From the NCBI GenBank assembly GCA_015231595.1, contig JADGBH010000005.1, positions 1 through 64,000 on the forward strand: 64,000 bases of DNA. The letters run 5' to 3'. Of the stretch, positions 54,645 to 63,094 are shown in pieces; position 1 is the stretch's first letter, and every line of letters begins with the position of its first letter. The stretch comes from Desulfobacterales bacterium (GTDB lineage Bacteria; Desulfobacterota; Desulfobacteria; Desulfobacterales; JADGBH01). The notes beneath the pieces were generated by a model. That model had not been told where the DNA came from, made no database searches, and saw only the letters and a list, made by a program, of their open reading frames with translations. The translations under genes were made by a program, and so were the position numbers.

Positions 54645-55631
54645 TTACCTAAATTGAGGAATATTCAATTCACCTCGTTTAAGCTTTTCAACTTCATCAA
54701 CAGTTAGTCCTGTAGCTTTAGCTATTTGCTCCGTTGTTAATACAAGCATTGATAGAAGATTCTTGGCTGTATTAATAATTCCTTCTTGTTTCCCTTCTTG
54801 TTTCCCTTCTTGTTTCCCTTTTTGCCAACCTTCTTGTTTCCCTTTTTGCCAACCTTCTTGTTTAAATGCTTCGATTGCACTTAACATGTTGCCCCCTATA
54901 TTTTTCGAATAATCATTCATAATATTTACAAAATTAATAACAGTTTCTTTATCTTGGGTAGTTCCAAGATAAATTATAAATAATCTCAAATAATTTATTC
55001 CGCCAGTTTTCTCTATTTCTAAAAACAATTGAGCAAGTCTTTCAAACAAGTTTTGTATATTTCCATGAAAAGCAGCTTTCATTAAAATAAGAGCAATCTG
55101 GCTTTTTATTTCCCCTTTTATTTGCTCATCTTTAATGTCTGAGTGGTCAACAAGGTAATGGCTAAATTTAGGTATAACTTCTTTAAAACCTGTTTCATCA
55201 AATAAATCACTGAACGCCTGAGAGTAGTTCCACTTATTAGTCCCTTGATAAAAAACTATAGGAAGTATTGGAATTAATTTAGTCTGTTTAGAGAAGTTTT
55301 TAAAAGACTCATCCCATATTCTGCACATATACTTTAACATTCTAAATCTCATCCATTTATCAGGGCTTGATTGATGTTCAAATAAAATATAGAGATAAAC
55401 AGGCTCGTCTTTTTTAGTTTTAAGGACAGCGGTATAAAGCAGGTCTGACTCTTTTTTCTTATATTCTTCATCTACAAAATGAGATTTTTCTAAATTCAGG
55501 CAGTCTAAATCAATTTTTTCGATTAAATTTTTTGGAAGATAGTTTTCAAAAAAGCTTTTAGCCTCTTTAATATCGGAAAATATTGTTGTAAACAGTTTGT
55601 CATGTGGATTATTTATTTCATCGTCAGACAT
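54645..55631 (-). CDS. Rpn-family recombination-promoting nuclease/putative transposase
   Basis: A 328-aa PD-(D/E)XK nuclease of the Rpn (Transposase_31) family: NNPHDKLFTTIFSDIKEAKS at the N-terminus, ESDLLYTAVL and VYLYILFEHQSSPDKWMRFR, which hold the nuclease acid residues. The C-terminal part has tandem repeats of KQEGWQKG and KQEGKQEG before a short tail EQIATATGL-like HTH (TTEQIAKATGLTVDEVEKL). Rpn proteins are linked to RecA-independent DNA mobility. Its end overlaps the remnant of the GGDEF gene. Confidence 0.85.
   Translation of the reverse strand: MSDDEINNPHDKLFTTIFSDIKEAKSFFENYLPKNLIEKIDLDCLNLEKSHFVDEEYKKKESDLLYTAVLKTKKDEPVYLYILFEHQSSPDKWMRFRMLKYMCRIWDESFKNFSKQTKLIPILPIVFYQGTNKWNYSQAFSDLFDETGFKEVIPKFSHYLVDHSDIKDEQIKGEIKSQIALILMKAAFHGNIQNLFERLAQLFLEIEKTGGINYLRLFIIYLGTTQDKETVINFVNIMNDYSKNIGGNMLSAIEAFKQEGWQKGKQEGWQKGKQEGKQEGKQEGIINTAKNLLSMLVLTTEQIAKATGLTVDEVEKLKRGELNIPQFR
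54781..54861. repeat. Tandem coding repeats in the Rpn gene
   Basis: The stretch consists of repeated ccttcttgtttc and ccttcttgtttccctttttg units, encoding (KQEG)(WQKG/KQEG) repeats in the Rpn C-terminus. Near-identical units in phase imply recent slippage expansion and possible length variation between strains. Confidence 0.85.
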
Positions 55632-55866
55632 TAAATTTTTTTGCTCCTTTTTTAACTTAATTTTTTATCAAGATGAGATATTTTTTTCAAGTATTATAAA
55701 AAATTAATATAGTTGCAATAAATTCAAGCAAAATAAAAAGAGTGGCTATTTATGAACAAAACTGGAGTTGTAATTAAACTTTTTAGATGATACGAGCTTT
55801 AAAAATAAATTTAAAATTTCTTTTATTTAAAAAAATCAAATTTTTTGTCTCTTTAACGGCGGTGTT

Positions 55867-55957
55867 AAAATGATATATCATTACTGATTTTATGATATAA
55901 AATTTGTCTAAGGCTATAAATTTAGCCTTAGACAGCTGAATTATATGTCAGTTTTTT
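55867..55957 (-). repeat. Full-length copy of interspersed palindromic repeat family
   Basis: Left end AAAATGATATATCATTACTG, inner stem TTGTCTAAGGCTA (55904-55916) with TAGCCTTAGACA (55923-55934), and right end TTATATGTCAG. It lies 14 bases beyond the stop of the activator gene ending at 55972, so it can end transcription of the second reductase operon. The 235 bases from 55632 to 55866 show no gene. Confidence 0.8.
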
Positions 55958-55971
55958 ATATTAATTATCAA

Positions 55972-56748
55972 CTAAACAGCATGTTGTTTAGCCATCAAGG
56001 CCGCTCCAAGGGCGCCATTAATTTGAGGATCAACCAATGGAACTTTTACTTCAAGCCCAAGAGCATGGGATAAAGCGAAAACAAGGCCTGCATTTTTTGC
56101 GACACCTCCTGTAAAAGCAACATCTTCAATTATACCAATACTTTTAGCAATGGATGCCGCTCTGTTTGCCATTGCTCGATGTATTCCGTTTATAATATCA
56201 GGAATTTCTGCTCCTTCATTAACGAGAGAAACAACCTCTGTTTCAGCAAAAATTACGCATTGATTGGAAATTTTTATTACATTGTTTGATTTTTTTGATA
56301 TTTCGCCCATTTCATCAAGTTTAACTTCAAGGGATTCAGCCATAACTTCTAAGAAACGGCCAGTGCCTGAAGCACATTTATCATTGTAAATATATCTTAT
56401 TACATTTCCATTATCATCTATTTTTATTGCTTTTGCGTCTTGGCCTCCGATATCAATAACAGTTCTTACTGAAGGTATATTAAACCATGCTCCTTTTGCA
56501 TGACAGGCTATCTCTGATTCAACTTTATTTGCAAAAGAAATATGTTCTTTACCATACCCTGTCCCAATTATAAACGAAATATCTTCTATTTTTATTTGTG
56601 CTTTGTTAAGAGCGTCTTGAATAACTAAATTAGCCGATTCCTCAGGTTTTGTTTTTGCCCTCATCACTGAATATGAAAGAATTGCATCATCTTTTAATAT
56701 TACCGCTTTTGCGGTAAGAGAACCGATATCACATCCTGCAACTATCAT
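55972..56748 (-). CDS. BcrA/BcrD/HgdC-type activator ATPase, second of a pair (set 2)
   Basis: A 258-aa ATPase: AGCDIGSLTAKAVIL, VIDIGGQDAKAIKI, cluster Cys in NDKCASGTGRFLEVMA and NQCVIFAETEVV, and FTGGVAKNAGLV. It is closely related to the neighbour at 56776-57555 but not identical. The two consecutive activators are as in bcrAD/bzdPQ, where two different activators form a heterodimer. It ends the operon. Confidence 0.9.
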   Translation of the reverse strand: MIVAGCDIGSLTAKAVILKDDAILSYSVMRAKTKPEESANLVIQDALNKAQIKIEDISFIIGTGYGKEHISFANKVESEIACHAKGAWFNIPSVRTVIDIGGQDAKAIKIDDNGNVIRYIYNDKCASGTGRFLEVMAESLEVKLDEMGEISKKSNNVIKISNQCVIFAETEVVSLVNEGAEIPDIINGIHRAMANRAASIAKSIGIIEDVAFTGGVAKNAGLVFALSHALGLEVKVPLVDPQINGALGAALMAKQHAV

Positions 56749-56775
56749 TATTTTTTTCCTCCTTGTTTTCTTGAA

Positions 56776-57555
56776 TTAAGATTTTTTTTCTTGAGCAAGT
56801 GCCGCTGCTCCAATTGCTCCAGCTAATTGAGGGTCAGCTTTTTTTGGTTTTTTTATTTTATGACCGACTAATTTTTCAAGAGACATAAGAACTCCAGTAT
56901 TTTTTGCAACTCCACCTGTCATGCAGACGTCTTCTTCAATTCCTATACTACTTGCAAGAATAGCAACTCTGTTTGCCATGGCAATATTAATACCTGCTCC
57001 AATGTCTTCGATGCTTCTTCCGTCATTTAAATGGCGTATAACATCTGCTTGAGCCCATACAGTGCAGCTTGATGCAAAAGTAATTGGGCTTTTTGCGTGC
57101 AAAGATAAATGTCCTAATTCGTCAACAGAAATATTTAACACTTTAGCCATAACTTCTAGGAATCTTCCTGTTCCGGATGCACATTTATCATTAGTAATAA
57201 ATCGGGCAGGCTTTCCTTGTTTGTCTATTCTAATTGCTTTGCAGTCCTGACCTCCAATATCTATAACTGTCTTTGCACTAGGAAGAAGCCATAATGCACC
57301 TCTTGCATGGCATGTTATTTCTGATAATGATTCATTTACAAAAGCAATTCTTTCCCTTCCATATCCTGTTCCGATCCAATAAGATATATCAGTGTCTTTT
57401 AGATTAAGGTTTGAAAATAGTGTTTCTTTAATTTTTTCGGCTGATTCAGAAGGTTTTGGCTTTGATTTAATAATAGCTGTTCCAATAATTCTATTGTCTT
57501 TAAGAAGAACTCCTTTTGAAGTTAAAGACCCTATATCGCATCCTCCAAATATCAT
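56776..57555 (-). CDS. BcrA/BcrD/HgdC-type activator ATPase, first of a pair (set 2)
   Basis: A 259-aa ATPase: GGCDIGSLTSKGVLL, VIDIGGQDCKAIRI, NDKCASGTGRFLEVMA, and SSCTVWAQADVIRHL (second cluster Cys), then MTGGVAKNTGVL. Its 3' end is followed after 27 bases by a paralogue, and its start overlaps the large subunit gene by 4 bases. Together they probably supply low-potential electrons, at the cost of ATP, to the subunits encoded just upstream. Confidence 0.9.
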   Translation of the reverse strand: MIFGGCDIGSLTSKGVLLKDNRIIGTAIIKSKPKPSESAEKIKETLFSNLNLKDTDISYWIGTGYGRERIAFVNESLSEITCHARGALWLLPSAKTVIDIGGQDCKAIRIDKQGKPARFITNDKCASGTGRFLEVMAKVLNISVDELGHLSLHAKSPITFASSCTVWAQADVIRHLNDGRSIEDIGAGINIAMANRVAILASSIGIEEDVCMTGGVAKNTGVLMSLEKLVGHKIKKPKKADPQLAGAIGAAALAQEKKS

Positions 57556-58955
57556 GATAATAACCTCCTAACTTTAAAAAATTCATCGAGCCTTTCGGAA
57601 GTAGATTCCCAAGATTCAATCCTTTCATCAAAAGCATCCCCATACATAATATGGGTAGGATACCCGTATTTTTCTGTATCCCTTGCCATAAGTTTTACCA
57701 TTCCCCATGTATTTCTGCATCCTGGTGTTCCGTTATATATTAAACAATCAGCTTTATACATTTCAGCTAATGCCATACTATCTTGAAGCCACATGTGAGG
57801 AGCATCATAAGGTCCCCTTATTGTTCTAACCATAGGCATTCGGGCATTTAATTCAGCGATACTTTTTAACATTTCGTCCATATTATCTGTATTTATCGTA
57901 TAAGTTTCTTCTTGTCGATCCTTTGCATAAGGCGCAACATTAGGAAAATACTTACCCAATATATTGCCAATATGGGTTATCCCTCTTTTATCAAGCCATT
58001 CCCATAAACTTAAATTAAGCATGTAATGGTCAATATAAAAGAAAAATGCCCTTAAGTTTTCTTTTCCTGAATGAAGGCCTGAAAGACCTTTTTCGGCTTT
58101 GCTTTTTGCTTCTTTAACCATGAATTTTAAAAGCTTAGTATATTCCGATTTACCAGCAAACATAAATCTGCCGGCATATATAAAAAGATTGTATATGGGA
58201 GGAGCCGGGTTAGGAACAAGTCTTTCCATATCCTCTAAATCAGCAATAAGATTATCCTGTATTTTAATTTCTTCTAATATTTCCCTTAGCCTATTTTCTT
58301 CTAATTTTTTTCCTGTTTGTTTTTCAAGAAATGATATAAGTGCTTTATAATCGGCTAAATGATAATCTTGAACACGTTTTTCAACTAATTTTGGAGGAAA
58401 ATTTAACTGATAAAAAGGTTTATCCAGATAAGAAGCAGCAAATGAAAAAGCCGCGGCATTTGTATCGCATACGCCTGGACTATCGCATACTACCATGTCA
58501 ATTTCTTCTCCAAGACCGGCAAGATATGCGCCGAGAGTTCCTTTTTGGGAAGAGCAGGCTGTTTCAGGAAAACCTGTTTCTAAGCAAAAGTCCTGATAAT
58601 CAAAACTACCTCTTTTCCAAAGGGCTCCAGCTAATACAGTTAAAAGTTCAAAAGTTATTGGAACTATATCCATAGCGTAAAAAATAGCCGGAGAAAAACA
58701 AAAAGTTGTTATACTAAGCTTTTTGCCTGTTTTATGGGCGTTCATTATGTTATCAAGATAGGAAAACGTCATTTTTAAAAATTGCTTCCCAGCGTCTCCT
58801 TCTCGAAAAATTGTTTGAGCTATACCTCGATAATTCGGAATATATTTCAGCATTCTTTCGAGTTCTTTATCGCTGCCATCAGCTATTTTAGATGCCGCAC
58901 CAACTGTGCTCCACAGCATCCAATCAAAATTATATGCTTTTATTTCTGGTCGCAT
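57552..58955 (-). CDS. BCR/2-hydroxyacyl-CoA dehydratase-like large subunit (BcrB/BzdO type, set 2)
   Basis: The ATG at 58955 with AGGAGG upstream gives 467 aa; an in-frame TTG at 58979 is rejected. It is a HgdA/BcrB-type subunit: TTFCFSPAIFYAMDIVPITF, GFPETACSSQKGTLGAYLAG, VVCDSPGVCDTN, and YNGTPGCRNTWGMVKLMARD with three to four cysteines placed as for a [4Fe-4S] cluster. Length and position (after a 378-aa subunit, before two activators) match BcrB/BzdO. It could reduce an aromatic CoA or dehydrate a 2-hydroxyacyl-CoA; I cannot separate these from sequence alone. Confidence 0.82.
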   Translation of the reverse strand: MRPEIKAYNFDWMLWSTVGAASKIADGSDKELERMLKYIPNYRGIAQTIFREGDAGKQFLKMTFSYLDNIMNAHKTGKKLSITTFCFSPAIFYAMDIVPITFELLTVLAGALWKRGSFDYQDFCLETGFPETACSSQKGTLGAYLAGLGEEIDMVVCDSPGVCDTNAAAFSFAASYLDKPFYQLNFPPKLVEKRVQDYHLADYKALISFLEKQTGKKLEENRLREILEEIKIQDNLIADLEDMERLVPNPAPPIYNLFIYAGRFMFAGKSEYTKLLKFMVKEAKSKAEKGLSGLHSGKENLRAFFFYIDHYMLNLSLWEWLDKRGITHIGNILGKYFPNVAPYAKDRQEETYTINTDNMDEMLKSIAELNARMPMVRTIRGPYDAPHMWLQDSMALAEMYKADCLIYNGTPGCRNTWGMVKLMARDTEKYGYPTHIMYGDAFDERIESWESTSERLDEFFKVRRLLS

Positions 58956-58995
58956 ATTGCCTCCTAAAATTTTAGACAAATATTATTTATTTCAC

Positions 58996-60132
58996 TCAAT
59001 TTATTCTTTCCAAAAATGCAGATAGCCTCATTTTTACTCTGCCTGTTTCAACCATTGTTCCGTATTCTCTTTCGATTCTAATGCAAGGGATGCCTTGTTT
59101 TTCAAGATCTCTTTCAAAAAGGCTGTTTTCTGCGGCATGAAGATCACAAAATCTTATATTTTGCATTACTACTCCGTTGGCGCCGAATTTAATAATTTTT
59201 TCCTTTAATTTTTCCAAGCGTTCTTTATAATTTCCATACATTCTTGGACATACTGAAGTTGATAAATACTTTTTCGCTAATGCAATAATAGGCGCCTCAT
59301 TTTCAGATACTTCGTCTATGCCGCTCCTAACTCCAAAACAAAGGTTTTCAGCAACAACTACAGTATTTAAATCTTCAATAAGCTTTATCAGCTCTATGTC
59401 ATCACTGACACTTCCGATAAGAATCAGGCGTTTTTTCCCGTCATTTATCGAATGATTTTCCTTTTCAAGTTCCGTTAATGCAGTTTCAAGTAAATTATTA
59501 TATTCTAACCTTGGAATAACAGTTCCAGCTACTGCTATCGCAAACGCATCTGATCCTTTTATTTTTGTCTGTTGAGGCATTCTTAGGTCTTCAAGCTTTA
59601 TAAGCAGCCTTCTTCCTTTGTTATATAAAGATATTGATTCTTTGAGCTTTTCATTCGAAATTTTTACACCAAAATGAAGTTCAACTTCTTCTATCAAACG
59701 TTTTATTTCGTCTATAAACCATTTTAAACTATGTTCTGCAGTTTTATGGGGCACAGAAAAATGAAAGAAAAATGGGGGAACTATGCCTTCATAATCATTT
59801 CCGGCTTTTCTCCAGCATTCATCAAGGCGTCTCATAGCATCGCATCCTGGAGTTATTATTAAACCGTCAAGGAAAGAAAATTTTTTTTCGCCAGCAAGCT
59901 GAACTAAACATTTAGGAAAAGTGCAAATAAAAGGTCCAAAATATGAATCGCCTATTTCGGTGCTTCCAGCTTCAATACCCATAAGCCTGACTGGAAGAAT
60001 GTCTCCAGCATCAAGTATTTCTGGAGGAACAAAGGAACAGGTATAACCAATAATTTTTTTTCCGTCTTTTTTCCAATTAGCTATATACGAATTTTGTATT
60101 TTAGTAGCCGCTTCAATAAATTTATCCATCAT
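58996..60132 (-). CDS. BCR/2-hydroxyacyl-CoA dehydratase-like small subunit (BcrC/BzdN type, set 2)
   Basis: A 378-aa subunit: GYTCSFVPPEILDAGDILPV at the N-terminus, TPGCDAMRRLDECWRKAG, and QNIRFCDLHAAENSLFERDL with GIPCIRIEREYGTMVETGRV near the end; the cysteines in YTCS, GCDAMRR and RFCD are the cluster ligands of this family. It is followed by a 467-aa subunit and two activators in bzdNOPQ-like order. Its start lies only 2 bases after the stop of the 483-aa unknown gene, so it is in the same operon. Confidence 0.85.
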   Translation of the reverse strand: MMDKFIEAATKIQNSYIANWKKDGKKIIGYTCSFVPPEILDAGDILPVRLMGIEAGSTEIGDSYFGPFICTFPKCLVQLAGEKKFSFLDGLIITPGCDAMRRLDECWRKAGNDYEGIVPPFFFHFSVPHKTAEHSLKWFIDEIKRLIEEVELHFGVKISNEKLKESISLYNKGRRLLIKLEDLRMPQQTKIKGSDAFAIAVAGTVIPRLEYNNLLETALTELEKENHSINDGKKRLILIGSVSDDIELIKLIEDLNTVVVAENLCFGVRSGIDEVSENEAPIIALAKKYLSTSVCPRMYGNYKERLEKLKEKIIKFGANGVVMQNIRFCDLHAAENSLFERDLEKQGIPCIRIEREYGTMVETGRVKMRLSAFLERIN

Positions 60133-60134
60133 GA

Positions 60135-61586
60135 CTAAATACCTCCATTATTTAAAACGGATTTTAACTTCATTAATGCTTCAGATATTGCAGAGTCATT
60201 TTCATCACCGTCTTGAGTTATCAAATTCGTTACAAAATTAATCGCTGAAGGCATTACAGATTTTGCAAATGGTTTGATTGCATCTCCAGCTTCTTCAAAA
60301 AACCAGTTAATAGTTTCCTGCGCTTCTGACACATCAATAGAATCAGTAAATTCTTCGATTGTAGTTTGTATAATATTCGGATAAGTTTTTCTAAGTTTGC
60401 TCATTACTGAAATAAGTGAATTAAATATTTCTCCTAAATCACCAGCTTTTGAATTTAAGGACATTTTATCAATTATTTTGGAGAATAAAGAATCTGAAGA
60501 ATTTGATAATAAATTAATTCTTTTTTTGGAAGATAGCCTTGAAGCTTCTGATTGAAGGCTTTTGTGTTTGTAATAAAGAGCAAGAATTTCAGGATGATTT
60601 TCCATTACATCAAAAAAAGCGTTATTATAATGATTTTTCATCTGAGCGACTGAATCTATTCCTTTGTCTAATGCATTTTTTTCAATTGATTTGAAAATAC
60701 CATCGAAAAATTCAAATAAACTATAAGGCATTTGTGGTTTTCCAGGCTCTCCGATTAAAGAACTTCCGGTATTTATTTTGTTAAGCACTTCTGAAATTTC
60801 AGATAAAAGAGTTCCGATTTCTTTGGTGTTTAGCTCCTTTAAGAAAGAAAACAGTATATCTACAAAAAGATCCGGAGCCATCTGATTAAAACCTTTTAAA
60901 ATTACATTTAAAGATGAAGTGCCAAGATTCAATGAAAAGGGAATTAGAGAAAGTAAAAGGACAAATTTAGCAGGATATTTCCATATTTCATCATTTATTT
61001 TTTTTACAAGCTCAATTACATCTGGACTTAAATTATCAGCGAAATCTCTTATTTCACCGAAATCTACTTTTTCGTATATTGTTGCAAAGCCGCTTGAAAC
61101 ATGATTTGCGAAAAAATTAGGCTCAGTTTGATATATATCGTTTATTATTCGGATGTAGGAATTAATTATTTTAGCAATATCTTCGGAATTTATTTTAGTG
61201 AATATTTCGCTTACCATTTTAGCTTTTTCATGGGAAGAAAGCTTTTCTATAGTTTGAGAAATATCATTTAGACCCATAAGACCAAAATTGATTACGGAAG
61301 TTATCGAAGGAACAAGTTTAGATATATTGCTTGTTATAAGCTCGTCATTAAAAAGATTATTAACGGTTTCAGACGGAAGGACAGATTCATTTACAAAAGA
61401 TTTTTGAAAACTTTTTTCCACTGGTTTTGAAAAAAATTTTTTTACCTTGCTTGTTCCTGCCCATATTTTTGTAACTTCAGGCACTAAAGTCCCTACAACA
61501 TAGTGAAATTCCCTTGTATGAGCTATTTTTACGATTAATTCGGATAAAAGGTCTTGATTATCCTTTTTTACTTCGCTTGAATCCAT
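60135..61586 (-). CDS. Unrecognised helical protein in the GMC-reductase operon
   Basis: The ATG at 61586 with AGAGAGG upstream gives 483 aa; an in-frame TTG-like start at 61643 would overlap the GMC gene and is rejected. The protein is largely alpha-helical, with regularly spaced hydrophobic segments (FSLNLGTSSLNVILKGFN; TETVNNLFNDELITSNIS-like spacing) and no Cys motifs, signal peptide, or known domain that I recognise. It lies between a GMC oxidoreductase and a BcrC-like subunit, so it belongs to the same pathway or regulon, perhaps as a scaffold or membrane-associated partner. Confidence 0.65.
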   Translation of the reverse strand: MDSSEVKKDNQDLLSELIVKIAHTREFHYVVGTLVPEVTKIWAGTSKVKKFFSKPVEKSFQKSFVNESVLPSETVNNLFNDELITSNISKLVPSITSVINFGLMGLNDISQTIEKLSSHEKAKMVSEIFTKINSEDIAKIINSYIRIINDIYQTEPNFFANHVSSGFATIYEKVDFGEIRDFADNLSPDVIELVKKINDEIWKYPAKFVLLLSLIPFSLNLGTSSLNVILKGFNQMAPDLFVDILFSFLKELNTKEIGTLLSEISEVLNKINTGSSLIGEPGKPQMPYSLFEFFDGIFKSIEKNALDKGIDSVAQMKNHYNNAFFDVMENHPEILALYYKHKSLQSEASRLSSKKRINLLSNSSDSLFSKIIDKMSLNSKAGDLGEIFNSLISVMSKLRKTYPNIIQTTIEEFTDSIDVSEAQETINWFFEEAGDAIKPFAKSVMPSAINFVTNLITQDGDENDSAISEALMKLKSVLNNGGI

Positions 61587-61602
61587 AATTGACCTCTCTT
61601 TT

Positions 61603-62889
61603 TTATTTTGAAATGTGATTAGCGAGTCTTTTGCCAAGTCCAATTAAAGTTAAAGTAGGAGGCAAGCCAAAGGACTCTGGAATTACTGAGCAGTCACATA
61701 CATAAAGGTTATCGTATTGGGTTTTTAAGTTTGAATCTACTAACTCGTTTATTTTTACAGTTCCTCCAGGGTGTGCTGCAATATACCAACTTTTATAAAT
61801 ATTTTTTGCTCCGGCATTTTTAAGTATTTTTTTTGCCCGTTCATAGCCTCTTCTTAGGTTTTGATAATCACTTTCAAGAAGATGCTTTCTAATTCCACCT
61901 CTATCTGTTAAATGGCCCCCAAGTCCGTCTTTTTCTTTTATCATAATTGTAAGGGTTTTTGGGTGGGAAAAAAATCTATCTACTCTTCCGACTTGAGATG
62001 AAAAACCTCTGAAAAGAGCTTTTGGAATAGTCATATCTGTCATCATATATCCTTCACCTTCCATGTGAGCCCCTGAAGCCATAGGTATTTCTTTACCGCC
62101 ATCAAGGTCTTTGACTGTTCCCATTACAACTATCAAAGGATCAAAGAAAAAATTATAGCCGGCATTTTTAAAACCTGAATTTCTTAAAATAATCGGGGAA
62201 CCTATACCTCCACCTGCAATTATAATTTTTTCGGCAAATGCTTTTTCAGCTTTGAACTTTTTGGTGTATTCAACGCCTATAGCTTTGTTGTTTTCAATTA
62301 TAACTTTTTTAACTTTTGCGCCATTTATGAGATTTAATCCTTTTTTGGAGGCTTCTTCAACGAACATTCTTGCATTCCATTTTGCGCCAAAAGGGCAGCC
62401 ATAATTGCATCTCCAACATTCTTGCTGGCATTTGTCTTGATATATGAATTTTGGGAGTTTTTTCCAGTTATAGTCTAAGTCTTGAGCTGATTCCATTATT
62501 CGTTTAGCCATAGGTCCCATTAATTCGTCTGATAAAGGAGCTATAGGGAGTTCTTTTTTTGTCTCTTCAATTTCTTTTGAAATGTCTATGTCGTATTTTT
62601 GGAGCATATCATAAGGGGGCTCAAAAGCAGTGCCGTAATAATATATAGAGCTTCCACCAGTTGTAATGCCTCTTACCATTGTGAGCATTTTATGGGTAAA
62701 AAGAAGACTTTTAAAAGGTGTGCCCATGTTTTTGAATGTTTGAAATTTTGTCCCGGTTATAGGCTTATTATTTCCCCATTCAAGCATTAGAACGTTTTTA
62801 CCATTATTTATGAGTTCTTTTGCAACAGTAGCTCCTCCAGGGCCTGAGCCTACCACTATTGCATCAAAATTTTGGCTTGGGTTTTCCAT
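61603..62889 (-). CDS. GMC-family oxidoreductase with Cys-rich insertion
   Basis: A 428-aa flavoprotein: FAD motif VVGSGPGGATVAKELINNGK at the N-terminus, RGITTGGSSIYYYGTAF, IIAGGGIGSPIILRNSGF, and a C-terminal GMC region AAHPGGTVKI and SVIPESFGLPPTLTLIGLG. A Cys-rich stretch, CQQECWRCNYGCPFGAKW, resembles an Fe-S or metal site seen in some anaerobe GMC enzymes. It oxidises an alcohol or steroid-like substrate; which one is unknown. It is the first gene of the operon, with the GntR regulator gene divergent. Confidence 0.85.
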   Translation of the reverse strand: MENPSQNFDAIVVGSGPGGATVAKELINNGKNVLMLEWGNNKPITGTKFQTFKNMGTPFKSLLFTHKMLTMVRGITTGGSSIYYYGTAFEPPYDMLQKYDIDISKEIEETKKELPIAPLSDELMGPMAKRIMESAQDLDYNWKKLPKFIYQDKCQQECWRCNYGCPFGAKWNARMFVEEASKKGLNLINGAKVKKVIIENNKAIGVEYTKKFKAEKAFAEKIIIAGGGIGSPIILRNSGFKNAGYNFFFDPLIVVMGTVKDLDGGKEIPMASGAHMEGEGYMMTDMTIPKALFRGFSSQVGRVDRFFSHPKTLTIMIKEKDGLGGHLTDRGGIRKHLLESDYQNLRRGYERAKKILKNAGAKNIYKSWYIAAHPGGTVKINELVDSNLKTQYDNLYVCDCSVIPESFGLPPTLTLIGLGKRLANHISK

Positions 62890-62931
62890 GAATATTTACT
62901 CCTTATAAAAATTGTTTTTTATATTTTGTCG

Positions 62932-62970
62932 ATTGTCGACATTAATAATGTTTTAATTATTTCTTGTCAA
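62932..62970 (-). promoter_or_regulatory. Promoter and operator of the GMC-reductase operon
   Basis: On the minus strand, TTGACA (62965-62970) and TATTAA (62942-62947) are 17 bases apart, a vegetative promoter. Directly after the -10 box lies TGTCGACA (62934-62941), a perfect palindrome that recurs in front of the GntR gene, with an extra half site (TGTCGA at 62927-62932). A repressor bound here would block transcription start. Confidence 0.68.
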
Positions 62971-63034
62971 GAAAAAAATAGGCCTAAATGCATATCTATA
63001 AGCATAGTAGCTTAAAATTTGTATTTAAAAAGAT

Positions 63035-63068
63035 TTGACAAATTTTAAAAAAATGTATATTGTCGACA
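63035..63068 (+). promoter_or_regulatory. Promoter and operator of the GntR gene
   Basis: TTGACA (63035-63040) is followed 17 bases later by TATTGT (63058-63063), and the palindrome TGTCGACA (63061-63068; ATTGTCGACAA in full) overlaps the -10 box. The same palindrome controls the divergent GMC operon, so GntR probably represses itself and that operon. Confidence 0.68.
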
Positions 63069-63094
63069 AAATAATAATATATGGAAGGAATTTT

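Noticed and set aside
54781..54861. Possible CRISPR-like repeats
   Set aside because: The repeats are in phase with the reading frame and encode a low-complexity protein tail.
58956..58979. TTG start for the large reductase subunit
   Set aside because: The AGGAGG ribosome binding site lies within this stretch and points to the ATG at 58955.
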